A DNA stretch of 64,000 nt from Lysinibacillus pakistanensis (GTDB lineage: Bacteria; Bacillota; Bacilli; Bacillales_A; Planococcaceae), in NCBI RefSeq assembly GCF_030123245.1, contig NZ_CP126101.1, positions 1,920,501 to 1,984,500 on the forward strand, written 5' to 3'. The stretch's first letter is position 1; every line of letters begins with the position of its first letter. The notes below the pieces were generated by a model. That model was not told the DNA's origin. It was given only the letters and a program-made list of their open reading frames with translations, and searched no databases. Positions 25,461-34,789 of the stretch are shown piece after piece. The position numbers and the translations under genes are program-made.

Positions 25461-25889
25461 TTAGGTCGTTTGGTTTATAAAACCGAGCGATTCAATGATA
25501 ATAGGCGTTCCTCTATAGATGATTGCATTATCAGCATCTAGGACTAAGGAGGCTGGGGTTACAGTATAAATCCCGCCCTCTTGCATGACTCCATTAATAA
25601 AAAGATTGACGTATCCATTTGGTTGAAAAATTGTAAATGCAGCTACTTGGTTTCCATTATCGTCCCAAAATAGATTAGCGTTTAATGTAGCTCCATTTGT
25701 CAGATGAATATCAGCTGTAACAATATAAAAATATCTATTCACTATTGGAATAATCGTTCCACTAGGAATAATGACTGGAGGTGTAATGGAAGACGCTGTA
25801 CTAGCTTTTATTCGGGGCCATACAAATCGATCTTCGCAGCCACATTCACATGTTTGTTCAATTCTTTGGTAATTCCCATTATTGACCAT
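25461..25889 (-). CDS. DUF4183-type protein with Cys-rich N terminus, 142 residues
   Basis: This paralogue of the following gene shares GYVNLFINGVMQEGGIYTV and the ending GTPIIIES. It adds an N-terminal segment of about 35 residues with the cysteines TCECGCEDRF and a Pro/Ile-rich linker, which could cross-link it to a spore coat or surface layer (inference). GGAGGG precedes the ATG. The pair probably forms one operon; a sporulation-sigma promoter was looked for upstream but not clearly found. Confidence 0.75.
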   Translation of the reverse strand: MVNNGNYQRIEQTCECGCEDRFVWPRIKASTASSITPPVIIPSGTIIPIVNRYFYIVTADIHLTNGATLNANLFWDDNGNQVAAFTIFQPNGYVNLFINGVMQEGGIYTVTPASLVLDADNAIIYRGTPIIIESLGFINQTT

Positions 25890-26162
25890 ATTCTAATCCC
25901 TCCATTTAGTTATTAATGCCCCTATATCTACTATTCTGGTTTAGTTCATACAGAAAAAATAGAAGTGCTTGAAATCATTGCATTCCCTTTAAAATATGAA
26001 ATAAATTCTAAGTGTTTCAGTTAAGCATCCTAATATCGTGTTGGTTAAACATGCCTGTGTTGACGAATATTACGTCTGAAACCTTGATATATATGCTTTT
26101 TAAAGTAAATTAGTGTTATACTTTGCTTGTCGAATAAGGTAGAATACTAAATATGAATAATT

Positions 26163-26292
26163 TATCTTTATGACGAACACCATTGAATGAAGATAAAGCC
26201 TCTGGCGGATGTCGTAGACTTTAAAAGAAGTGTTTTGTGCTCTACAATTCAAATCCAGACGGCATTGTTGAAAGCGCCAAGGCGAAATTGAT
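26163..26292 (+). repeat. Dispersed intergenic repeat, copy D (130 bp)
   Basis: Left end TATCTTTAT, internal GCCTCTGGCGGATGTCG core, right end GCGCCAAGGCGAAATTGAT. It lies directly upstream of dynA and creates a false 27-codon extension of that frame. The rest of the gap from 25890 holds nothing else I can name. Confidence 0.75.
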
Positions 26293-26317
26293 TAAAAATA
26301 AAGGGGATATTGGTTTT

Positions 26318-29300
26318 ATGAATGATTTTGATCAGCAATTGGAGGGGCTGTTAAAACAAGCAGCGTTACAATACATAATATATCAGCATAATGGCGATAC
26401 AGAGCGTATGGATAAAACCTCACTTTTTGCACGGAAATTACAGCAAAAAGAGTATGTTATTGGATTTGCAGGCCATTTCTCAGCAGGAAAGTCGAGTATG
26501 ATTAATGCACTTTCTGGTGAAAATTTACTTGCATCTAGCCCAATTCCAACGAGCGCTAATATAGTAAAGGTCCATAAATCAGAGGAAGATTTTGCGATTG
26601 TCTATATGCACAATGAAAAGCCTGTCAAGTTTGAAGCAGGCTATGATTTTAAAACTGTGAAAGAACTAAGTAAAAATGGAGATCTAGTATCTCAAATTGA
26701 AATCGGGCACAGTACATCGACATTACCATTCGGTGTCACAGTGATGGATACACCAGGGGTGGACTCCACAGATGATGCACACCGTATGTCTACAGAGTCA
26801 GCTCTTCATATTGCTGATATCGTATTTTATACAATGGACTACAATCACGTGCAATCTGAATTAAATTTCCAATTTACAAAGCAGTTGATGAAGTACAATC
26901 CAAATGTTTATTTAATCGTTAATATGATTGATAAGCATAAGGAAAATGAATTAAGCTTTGAGGAATTTAAAGCTACTGTCCATCAATCATTTGCCGCTTG
27001 GGGAGTTATTCCTAAAGGTGTGTTTTTCACTTCTTTAAGAGAGCCTGAGCACCCTCATAATGATTTTGAGGCTGTGAAGAAAATTGTGATGGATAGTATG
27101 AATGATTGGCAGGATCAGCTTGTACTAACTGCAACAAATACACTGCGTTTATTACAAAGCGAGCATGACACTTATTTAATGGAAGAAAGACAGGATCGTT
27201 TAGAAATAGATGAAGATGTATTAAGTGCGGATGACTGGGCAAACCATAAGGACATTTTAGAGCAATATAATAAGCTTAACCGTCAAGTGGAGTTGTTTTC
27301 CGTAGAGGCATGGAACGAGACATTTGAAGAGGAGCGTAAGGAGTTACTTGCAAATGCTGCCATTATGCCTGCCGATTTACGAGATAAATTACGTTTGTAT
27401 TTAGAGAGTCAGCAGGAAGGTTTTAAGGTAGGTGGCTTATTTACGGCTAAGAAAAAAACGGAAGAAGAACGAAATCGCCGTAAAGAAGATGCCTATAATG
27501 CCTATCAAAATGTAGCACATGCACAAATTACAGGCCATTTAAGGGGCTTAATGAAAAAGGTTTTAAAGGATGTTGGTGCACTAAATGAAGAGCGAGCTTC
27601 AGCAATTGATGCCTATCCATTTGCTCTACCATTTTCACTGATTGAACAGCAGGTGCAAGTAGGTGCTTTATTAACAGGAGATGCCGTATTAAACTTTGCT
27701 AATCGTGTAGCGGAGGCAACAAAGCGCTACTTTATTCAAGAATCAGATCAATGGAAGGATGCACAAGCAACATTATTAGAGTCCGTAGCAACAGAAACAG
27801 CGGCACCATCTAAATTAAAAATGGCAGGAATGCAGGCAAAGGTAAATGCTATTCAGGCTGTGCTTGAAATTGAAGGCTACCAGCAATATAGTGCAAGTGT
27901 TATGCACCAGGCGAGCAATGAAATTCGTAAACAAGCGAATCAGCAACTGACAAACTGGGACAACGCATTCAAGCAGGATTTAGCAGAAATTCGATTATTC
28001 GATGAAACGATGCTGAAGCCAAAAGAGCAAGCTGTTCAACAAGAAGAGGTGCAGCAAGCTGTGAGTGCAACAAGTCTTCCTATTGAAGGTGTTATTAAAC
28101 GAGCTTTGCATACAGCGAAAGCCGTTAAAGAGGTTCAAGGCTTTGCCGAAGTAGCAAGTTACTTAGAGAATAAGGTAGAGCGATTGCAAAAGAAAGATTT
28201 TACCATCGCATTGTTTGGTGCATTTAGTGCAGGGAAATCTTCATTCTCGAATGCCCTAATGGGTGCTAAGGTTTTACCAGTTTCACCAAACCCTACAACA
28301 GCGGCCATTAATAAAATACGTCCTGTAACTCCAGACCATCCACATGAAACAGCTGATGTACAGCTAAAAAATGCTGAGCAAATGCTAGAGGATATAAAAG
28401 GCTCCTATGCAGCAATCGGACTTTCTGTTTCCTCATTGGAAGAAGCATTTAACCGTGCGGATGAAGGACTTGCTGTGCAGCTTTCTGATGAGCGTTTAAA
28501 TGTCCATAAATCATTTATTCGTGCATATAAAGAAGGGTTCCCAACATTTAAATCTGAACTTGGCAAAGTGTTACGTGTTAACCGAGAAGAGTTTGAAAAA
28601 TTTGTTGCGCAAGAAAACAAATCATGTTTTGTTGATAATATTGATTTTTATTATGATAGTCCACTAACACGCATGGGGGTTACACTAGTTGATACGCCTG
28701 GAGCTGACTCTATTAATGCACGTCATACAGGTGTTGCATTTGAGTATATCCGAAATGCTGATGCAATCTTGTTTATTACTTATTACAATCATGCCTTTGC
28801 AAAAGCAGACCGTGAATTTTTAATTCAGCTTGGTCGTGTAAAAGATGCGTTCGAGCTAGATAAGATGTTCTTTATTGTTAATGCCATTGATTTGGCAACT
28901 ACAGAGGAAGAACAAGAGGATGTAAAGGGCTATGTACGTTCAGAATTGCAGCGCTTTGGCATACGCTTCCCTCGACTTTACGGTGTTTCCAGTTTGTTGG
29001 CGTTAAAGGAAAAAGTTGAAGAAGCTGAATTATCTTCTGGTATGCCACCATTTGAGGACGCTTTCTATACCTTTTTAAATGATGAGTTAAGTGCATTAGC
29101 GGTGCAGGCACTTGCAGAGGAAGTTGATAAAACGGAGCAACGTTTGGGCGATTTAATTGCGCAAACAGAGGAAAACTTAAAGCGCAAGGATGAACGTTTA
29201 GAGGAATTAACAAACCTTGAACAGCATATCAAATCCAAGTTCAATACACTTAATACAAGTATGGTAGAAAGTGAAACGAAGCAAGAGCTGGATGAATTAT

Positions 29301-29929
29301 TATACTATGTTCTACAACGCGTATACTATCGTTATCCAGAGTTCTTTAAAGAAGGCTATAATCCTTCAACATTTGCAGCAATGCCAGCACAGCAAGCATT
29401 GGAGCATGCTTTAAAGGAAGTTTTACAAAGCTTACGATTTGATTTCACACAAGAAATGCGTGTTACGAACTTCCGTTTATCACAATTTATCAGTAAGAAG
29501 ATGCAATTGCGCTTTAAGGACGAAGTACGTGAGTTAAAAGAATTAAACCGTAGCTTCTCGTTTTTAGGCTTTGAAGCAGCTGAGCCAGATTTACTTGATT
29601 TTGAGGGGCCGTTCACTGATAATGCAAAATATTCAAGCGTAAAAACGCACTTCCGTAATGCTAAAGCATTCTTTGAGAAAAATGAAAAGGTGAAATTAAG
29701 TGAGGCGTTAGAGGCCTTAACAAAGCCAGATGCACAAAATTATCTGGATGCCCAGAAAGTATTGTTAATGAAATGGGCCATTTCCTACATTGCTGAGGAA
29801 GCGGAGAGATTGCGTCTGCATATTTACCATCAGGCACTTGAGCAAATTGCTACAGAAAGACTTGTACTGCAAGAAGAAAGTCGATTGGCTTCTTGGAAAA
29901 CGATTTACGCGCAATTACAATACGCATGA
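26318..29929 (+). CDS. dynA: Dynamin-family GTPase with two GTPase heads (DynA-like)
   Basis: This 1203-residue fused bacterial dynamin has two complete G1 motifs, GHFSAGKSS (52-60) and GAFSAGKSS (634-642), each followed by a DTPG box and long helical stalks. B. subtilis DynA has the same two-headed build and tethers or fuses membranes, helping to survive membrane damage. The ATG chosen follows AAAGGGGA by about 10 nt. Upstream codons belong to repeat copy D and are rejected. A sulfurtransferase gene follows 10 bp later, probably in the same transcript. Confidence 0.93.
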   Translation: MNDFDQQLEGLLKQAALQYIIYQHNGDTERMDKTSLFARKLQQKEYVIGFAGHFSAGKSSMINALSGENLLASSPIPTSANIVKVHKSEEDFAIVYMHNEKPVKFEAGYDFKTVKELSKNGDLVSQIEIGHSTSTLPFGVTVMDTPGVDSTDDAHRMSTESALHIADIVFYTMDYNHVQSELNFQFTKQLMKYNPNVYLIVNMIDKHKENELSFEEFKATVHQSFAAWGVIPKGVFFTSLREPEHPHNDFEAVKKIVMDSMNDWQDQLVLTATNTLRLLQSEHDTYLMEERQDRLEIDEDVLSADDWANHKDILEQYNKLNRQVELFSVEAWNETFEEERKELLANAAIMPADLRDKLRLYLESQQEGFKVGGLFTAKKKTEEERNRRKEDAYNAYQNVAHAQITGHLRGLMKKVLKDVGALNEERASAIDAYPFALPFSLIEQQVQVGALLTGDAVLNFANRVAEATKRYFIQESDQWKDAQATLLESVATETAAPSKLKMAGMQAKVNAIQAVLEIEGYQQYSASVMHQASNEIRKQANQQLTNWDNAFKQDLAEIRLFDETMLKPKEQAVQQEEVQQAVSATSLPIEGVIKRALHTAKAVKEVQGFAEVASYLENKVERLQKKDFTIALFGAFSAGKSSFSNALMGAKVLPVSPNPTTAAINKIRPVTPDHPHETADVQLKNAEQMLEDIKGSYAAIGLSVSSLEEAFNRADEGLAVQLSDERLNVHKSFIRAYKEGFPTFKSELGKVLRVNREEFEKFVAQENKSCFVDNIDFYYDSPLTRMGVTLVDTPGADSINARHTGVAFEYIRNADAILFITYYNHAFAKADREFLIQLGRVKDAFELDKMFFIVNAIDLATTEEEQEDVKGYVRSELQRFGIRFPRLYGVSSLLALKEKVEEAELSSGMPPFEDAFYTFLNDELSALAVQALAEEVDKTEQRLGDLIAQTEENLKRKDERLEELTNLEQHIKSKFNTLNTSMVESETKQELDELLYYVLQRVYYRYPEFFKEGYNPSTFAAMPAQQALEHALKEVLQSLRFDFTQEMRVTNFRLSQFISKKMQLRFKDEVRELKELNRSFSFLGFEAAEPDLLDFEGPFTDNAKYSSVKTHFRNAKAFFEKNEKVKLSEALEALTKPDAQNYLDAQKVLLMKWAISYIAEEAERLRLHIYHQALEQIATERLVLQEESRLASWKTIYAQLQYA

Positions 29930-29939
29930 GGTGATTCGT

Positions 29940-30749
29940 ATGGGGAAAGTATTTAAATCAGTAGAGGAAATTCAATTTGAGGGTGTTCGTTTTGTAGATG
30001 CTCGCTTTGATTTACAAGACAATGAAGCAGGAAGAAAAGCATTCGATGAAGGGCATGCGCCAGGTGCTATTTATATTCACCTTGAGCAGGATTTATCGGA
30101 TATGGAGTCTGACAATGGCCGTCATCCAATGCCAAACAAAGAAAAGCTATCAGCCGTTTTTCAAGGATTAGGATTAAGCTATGATGATCAGATTATCGTA
30201 TATGATCAAGGGGCCGCACCATTTGCAGCAAGAGCATGGTGGATGCTAACATACGCTGGTTTTCCAAATGTAGTCATTGCCAATGGAGGTGCACCAGCCC
30301 TTGAGAAAAAGATAGCCTTCACCAAGGATATTATTAAATACCCGCCAACTACAATTGAATTTGACTGGCAGGAAGAACGCTATGCGCCACGTGAAGCGGT
30401 AAAAGCGATTGTAGATGGAGAGGTAGAGGCAACATTATTGGATGCTCGGGCAGCAGCTCGTTATCGGGGAGAGGTGGAGCCGTTAGATAAAGTAGCAGGA
30501 CATATACCAACGGCCAAAAACTTTGACTGGGAGCAATTGAAATCAGAAGGTCAATTGCAGGCTAATGATACCCTGCGAAGTAAAGTATCACCTGACGAGC
30601 ATGTTGTGATCTATTGTGGAAGTGGTGTGACGGCATCGCCTTTATATGCTATCCTAGCTGATGAAGGCTACGAAAATATTCAATTATATGTTGGAAGCTA
30701 TAGTGATTGGATTACCCAATATGATATCGAGAAGGGTACAAATGAATAA
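29940..30749 (+). CDS. Thiosulfate/mercaptopyruvate sulfurtransferase, two rhodanese domains
   Basis: This 269-residue protein has an inactive N-terminal rhodanese domain (about 1-125) and a catalytic C-terminal one (about 140-265) with the active-site loop YCGSGVTA, which carries sulfur as a persulfide. The ATG follows GAGGTGATT by a few nt; the longer frame that overlaps dynA is rejected. It is co-oriented with dynA at 10-bp spacing and ends in its own terminator. The donor, thiosulfate or 3-mercaptopyruvate, cannot be fixed from the loop alone. Confidence 0.9.
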   Translation: MGKVFKSVEEIQFEGVRFVDARFDLQDNEAGRKAFDEGHAPGAIYIHLEQDLSDMESDNGRHPMPNKEKLSAVFQGLGLSYDDQIIVYDQGAAPFAARAWWMLTYAGFPNVVIANGGAPALEKKIAFTKDIIKYPPTTIEFDWQEERYAPREAVKAIVDGEVEATLLDARAAARYRGEVEPLDKVAGHIPTAKNFDWEQLKSEGQLQANDTLRSKVSPDEHVVIYCGSGVTASPLYAILADEGYENIQLYVGSYSDWITQYDIEKGTNE

Positions 30750-30761
30750 ATGATGGAAAAA

Positions 30762-30788
30762 GCGCTCACGATGGTGGGCGTTTTTTTA
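30762..30788 (+). terminator. Terminator after the sulfurtransferase gene
   Basis: GCGCTCAC pairs with GTGGGCG (one G-U) and is followed by seven T. Confidence 0.75.
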
Positions 30789-31361
30789 TATAATTTGTTT
30801 ATGCCTATAATTGATAGACACGTTGTTTCAAATAAATTTCTTTACATTAAGCACAAGCGAATTATTAAGAATTTGGTGCATCTGAAAAGATATTTATAGA
30901 ATATTAAGGCTCCAAAATAAGATGGGCTTCCAGCAAATAAAACGACTTATTTAGGTAGGTGTTTTGTTATTTATCAGATCAATGTAGGTGTATTCAAATT
31001 GGAAAATTATAATGCGCATTATTAGACATATTTTATAATTTTCCCTATAATCAGTAAAATTGGTTTTATAGATTATTAATTTAATATACGGGGTGATAGA
31101 GTTTATTAATAAGGGGAAAAAGGGCAGTATTCCTAAAATAATATATGGAAAATGTCCAAAGTGTGATTCCGAGAATAGCTCTTGGAAAGAATGAGGAAAT
31201 ATAAGTGTTGATTCTTACTTGTTTACGAAGGTTGCCAATTTATAATTCAAAAATACTGTGTTGGATCAACATCTCAACTCAACAAAAATCTTTGGACTGA
31301 TAGTATGTCTTTTTGATTCCATTATTGGATGTAAAACAAAGGAAGGAGGAAAGAATCTTAA
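30789..31361. other. 570-bp AT-rich gap before the accessory patch
   Basis: No convincing gene apart from the doubtful 33-residue frame listed separately. No repeat or clear promoter was seen. Confidence 0.4.
31093..31194 (+). CDS. Possible 33-residue Cys-containing peptide or gene remnant
   Basis: A GTG frame ending with IIYGKCPKCDSENSSWKE. The CPKC pair recalls half of a zinc ribbon. No second cysteine pair follows before the stop, and the ribosome site is weak, so a truncated remnant is as likely as a real gene. Confidence 0.25.
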   Translation: MIEFINKGKKGSIPKIIYGKCPKCDSENSSWKE

Positions 31362-32501
31362 ATGGGAAACCGGACATTCCTTAGCGTTACAAATGCCGAT
31401 ACAGATTTGGTCGACTATGAGAATACAGCTTTCGAGACGAATAATTTTCTTGCTCCAGTATGGTTTTGTCTGGTCAGCCAAGAGCAGTTCCAGCGCTATA
31501 GCGGGCAGCTTATGCAAGCATGGAGCAAGATTCAACCCTATTTGGAGCAACCGGATATAGAGGATCTGCCTGAGTGGGAGTGCTTTTCCGAGGCATTCCA
31601 ATGGCAGATTCCATGGGTGGATGCTGCAGAGCAGTTGCGCCTGAGCTTACCCGGCACGCTAGCCCATTTCCCATCGCTTGCCGCTCCTGTGTATGAGTGG
31701 CTAGAAACCTTATCGACCCATATCCAGCGGTATTCTGCGGCAGTTATTCATCTGGAGCTTTCGCAATATTTCTCGTTCACGGGCGATCCCGTCCTCTATC
31801 TGAAAGACATTGAAGAATACGTTAATCTCTGGCAGTCGCCGCATCCCTCACAGGAGAAAGTTTGGCAGGGAGCGGCAGATAACTTCTATATGCTAAATGG
31901 GGAGCATTTTCCATGGAGAGAACGTGTGGTAGCTCAACCAGAGCAAGCACCAGAAATTCAGCCAGTACAGTCAATTCCTCCAGCATCTGAGAAGCGCCAG
32001 CCCAAATGGCAGCAGGAGCTCTATATATGGCTGCTTGCGATTCTGTCTGCCGCTCTCTTTCTTATTGTCTATGTTAATACCTCGAGTGGTTGGTTGGCGG
32101 TGCTCGGTTTCCTCATACCGTCTATGTTTATTGTTTTATGGAATATGATTATCGGTCCTAAAAAAACCGCCCGCCATTTGCTGGAGACGGCCACGACTGT
32201 GAGGAGGAGCAGTACCCCCTCTTATGCTGTCCTCAGGATTGAGTATTTCGGTGGGCATTCACATATTGGGGTGGGTGGCATGGATACGGGGGCTTTGGAG
32301 GATAAATCATTACCGAATCTTATCCCGTGGCTGCAAATCATGCAAGCGAAGGTGCTTTCTTCTCACGAGGTTGAGCTCATGATTTCAGCTAAAAATCTAC
32401 CAGTCTCTACATTACAACTTCATTTAGATGAACAGCTAGTAGCCACGGACATAGTATCAGCAGTTAATGCCATTGTGTTAGCTCATAAAATGTCCGTTTA
32501 A
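31362..32501 (+). CDS. Unrecognised 379-residue membrane protein, G+C richer than its neighbours
   Basis: The N-terminal half (1-200, beginning MGNRTFLSVTN and rich in Trp, Phe and Gln) looks like a soluble domain. A Pro/Gln linker follows, then two adjacent TM helices (about 221-240 and 243-262) and a cytoplasmic C-terminal domain of about 115 residues. Codon use shifts to G/C-ending codons through most of the gene and reverts near the end, suggesting recent transfer. GGAGG precedes the ATG by about 12 nt. I cannot name the family; an immunity or accessory role is possible but unsupported. Confidence 0.7.
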   Translation: MGNRTFLSVTNADTDLVDYENTAFETNNFLAPVWFCLVSQEQFQRYSGQLMQAWSKIQPYLEQPDIEDLPEWECFSEAFQWQIPWVDAAEQLRLSLPGTLAHFPSLAAPVYEWLETLSTHIQRYSAAVIHLELSQYFSFTGDPVLYLKDIEEYVNLWQSPHPSQEKVWQGAADNFYMLNGEHFPWRERVVAQPEQAPEIQPVQSIPPASEKRQPKWQQELYIWLLAILSAALFLIVYVNTSSGWLAVLGFLIPSMFIVLWNMIIGPKKTARHLLETATTVRRSSTPSYAVLRIEYFGGHSHIGVGGMDTGALEDKSLPNLIPWLQIMQAKVLSSHEVELMISAKNLPVSTLQLHLDEQLVATDIVSAVNAIVLAHKMSV

Positions 32502-32677
32502 CTGCAATGAGTTTGCCCTCAACTAGAAAGCCGTTCTTACGGTAATTGCAGTGGCGATTATTGACAGCATTATTTAAGAATCGCATTTGAGGGGTTTGCA
32601 AAATGGTACAATGACCACTGAACGATTAATTTGCCTGTACATTACAATTCAACAAAGGCGAGGTAAATAATATTAGT

Positions 32678-32718
32678 GCCCAGGTACTCAATTAATTAAT
32701 TTTGAGCCTGGGCTTTTT
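32678..32718 (+). terminator. Rho-independent terminator
   Basis: GCCCAGG...CTCAA pairs with TTGAG-CCTGGGC, followed by TTTTT. It terminates the plus-strand gene upstream and stands tail to tail with the minus-strand gene at 32740. Confidence 0.85.
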
Positions 32719-32739
32719 GTGTTTCTATTAAATTTTGGC

Positions 32740-33081
32740 TTAAATCGATCTTTTATAAGCATTCATTGTCGAAGTATATTGGAATATTTTGGGGTTGAAT
32801 AGTCCCTCACGTAAATCCATCATCCCTAATTGTCCCATTCTACTCAGTAAAGGAATCAACCAACTACCACTTGGAGCACCTTGTAACACTTTAATTTGAT
32901 CAGATGATAACTTTGAAACTTTACTAGCATCAATCGGTTCTTTTGCATTTTCTATTGTTTCTTGAAAAGCTTTCAAATCAGTTTTATACATATTCTCACC
33001 AACTTGTTCAGTAAAACCTTTATATCCGTATGCTCCTTGAAGGATAGTTAACCTTATACTCATATCTTCCATAGAAACCAT
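32740..33081 (-). CDS. Unrecognised 113-residue soluble protein
   Basis: A mostly helical soluble sequence with MEDMSIRLTILQGAYGYKG near the start and a Gly/Met-rich middle (LLSRMGQLGMMDLREG). No signal peptide, TM helix or known motif. The ATG after GGGAGGTG is preferred over a GTG four codons upstream, which lies in the ribosome site. It is monocistronic and in the opposite direction to its neighbours. No function can be proposed from sequence. Confidence 0.55.
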   Translation of the reverse strand: MVSMEDMSIRLTILQGAYGYKGFTEQVGENMYKTDLKAFQETIENAKEPIDASKVSKLSSDQIKVLQGAPSGSWLIPLLSRMGQLGMMDLREGLFNPKIFQYTSTMNAYKRSI

Positions 33082-33554
33082 TTTTAAATGCACCTCCCTT
33101 CAAAGGAATTTTACGGGTAATTTTTTGAAGTAGATCTAAACTTAAATAATGCAGAAGTTCCACTTGAGATTTTTTTGATAAAACTCATCTAATTCTGTCA
33201 TTATTAAAATCTAAGGAAGTAACATTAATTTTATAGTCACTATTTTAATAAGCAATACGCTCATCATCCAACCATTGATTGTTACTTCAATAATTAACGT
33301 CCATCCTTTTTCTTTATATGAACATCTCCTTTTTGTTTTTTGTGTAACAAGGATATTATCGAATTAAATGTAAAAAAGTTAATATATCCCTCAATTTCCT
33401 TTTTAGTTAATAATTTAACATTGTGATAATAGGAAATATAGAATTGGACTATGAGCCGCAAGCAGATTAAAACTTTGGTTATTTTTATTGTCTTTTTAAG
33501 AAGGAAATCATTCCCTTTTGTCGAATTAAAATCGATGGAAAAAGGAGAGGTTTT
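33082..33554. other. Gap with possible degraded coding sequence on the minus strand
   Basis: On the minus strand around 33100-33290 one frame reads like protein (NQWLDDERIAY, INVTSLDFNNDRIR, SQVELLHYLSLDLLQKI) but is broken by stops. This looks like a decayed gene. Nothing else was seen in the gap. Confidence 0.3.
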
Positions 33555-33887
33555 ATGCAAAGAGAACAGCTTAAACAAAGAATATTTAGTGAATCACCTA
33601 AATTTATTTCATATTTGAAAGAACTAATTAGCGAGAATAGATTTGACGATGGTGAAGCGTTAGAAATATCATTGCTTGTCATAAAAAATGGACCTGAAAG
33701 TTTATCGGATAAACAATGGTGTGTCTTTTTAGAGAGTGGTATTTTACGTGATAAGTATGTAGATAAATGTGAAAGATGTTCTGAACATATTCCTTGGTCA
33801 AATATGTATAGTGCTATTTTTATAAATAAAGATTATCTTTGTGCTAATTGTAATTATTTTGAAAATAAAGTTACCTTCCACAATTAA
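33555..33887 (+). CDS. Unrecognised 110-residue protein with C-terminal zinc-ribbon-like cysteines
   Basis: A soluble helical N-terminal region (1-70) is followed by CERC (about residue 75) and CANC (about 100), a spacing that could bind zinc. AAAGGAGAGG precedes the ATG and a terminator follows 35 bp after the stop, so it is a complete unit. I do not recognise the family. It belongs to the same accessory patch as its two upstream neighbours. Confidence 0.65.
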   Translation: MQREQLKQRIFSESPKFISYLKELISENRFDDGEALEISLLVIKNGPESLSDKQWCVFLESGILRDKYVDKCERCSEHIPWSNMYSAIFINKDYLCANCNYFENKVTFHN

Positions 33888-33921
33888 CTATGAGAAGGGT
33901 TATCTAATGTTGTCAAGAAAT

Positions 33922-33949
33922 GCACTGCGTCAAACAGTGCTATTTTTTA
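33922..33949 (+). terminator. Rho-independent terminator
   Basis: GCACTG pairs with CAGTGC around a 7-nt loop, followed by TATTTTTT. The 320 bp from here to the sigma-factor gene hold no gene I can support. Confidence 0.75.
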
Positions 33950-34270
33950 TGCTATTACGTTATTCTTATAATTGTCGAGTAAAAATTGAAGTATTTAGCC
34001 TAAATTTTTCGTATTCATGCATTTCTATACAGACGTTCACCGTATTCTACAGCCCCAATCTTGCCTCACTTAGCCCCAAAACCATACTTTTATATGCTTG
34101 TATTTACGTAGTTGAAATTTATTATGATAATAACAGATTTATTGATATCAATGTTTTCATGCATTTTTTTGCATATTAAATATATTAGAAAAAACATAGT
34201 GTTAGAAAAATATTATTTTTGAAAGCTAAATTTAATCTCTGCAGGTCTAATAGATAGAGGGGGTGAGCAA

Positions 34271-34789
34271 GTGCAGGAAATTCTCATACAACGAGCGAAA
34301 AAGGGCGATGCTGAGGCGTTCGCACAGCTATTTTCACAGTTTGAAATTGATTTATATAAAATGGCCTATGTATACGTGGGCAATGAGGTAGATGCACTGG
34401 ATGTCGTGCAGGAGGTAGCTTACCGAAGTTTTAAATACATACATTCTTTGCAAAGTTCGTTTCATATAAAAACTTGGTTGATAAGGATTGCTATTAATTG
34501 TGCAACAGATTTACTAAAAAAACGGGGACAATTCCTGCCATATGAAATGGAGGAACTAGAGCAAGGTGAAGAGCCGCATGAGGAGCTTCTTCAAAAATGG
34601 GTGATGGAGGATATCATAACAAGGCTTTCAAAAGAGGAAAAAGACGTGATATTACTTCGATTTTACAATGATTATACATTACTTCAAGTGTCGCAGGCTT
34701 TGCAGCTAAAATTAGGAACTACAAAAACAATCTTGTATCGTGCATTAAAAAAACTAAAACAAGCGCTGGAACAGGAGGGGCAAGAATGA
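34271..34789 (+). CDS. ECF-type RNA polymerase sigma factor
   Basis: This 172-residue protein has sigma region 2 (about 10-78, with DALDVVQEVAYRSFKYIHSL and TWLIRIAINCATDLLKK) and region 4 (about 115-168, with EEKDVILLRFYNDYTLLQVS). There is no region 1 or 3, which marks the ECF class. The GTG start lies 4-5 nt after GGGGGTGAG. It overlaps the next gene by 4 nt (ATGA). Such sigma factors answer envelope or stress signals through a membrane anti-sigma partner, here presumably the following product. Confidence 0.92.
   Translation: MQEILIQRAKKGDAEAFAQLFSQFEIDLYKMAYVYVGNEVDALDVVQEVAYRSFKYIHSLQSSFHIKTWLIRIAINCATDLLKKRGQFLPYEMEELEQGEEPHEELLQKWVMEDIITRLSKEEKDVILLRFYNDYTLLQVSQALQLKLGTTKTILYRALKKLKQALEQEGQE

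Noticed and set aside
26237..26317. N-terminal extension of DynA
   Set aside because: It is made of repeat copy D; the ATG at 26318 has a ribosome site and begins the conserved sequence.
33294..33578. 94-codon minus-strand frame
   Set aside because: Low-complexity, no ribosome site, and it overlaps the start of the better-supported plus-strand gene at 33555.
33841..34179. 112-codon plus-strand frame after the zinc-ribbon-like gene
   Set aside because: Runs through a terminator hairpin, lacks a ribosome site and has no protein-like pattern.
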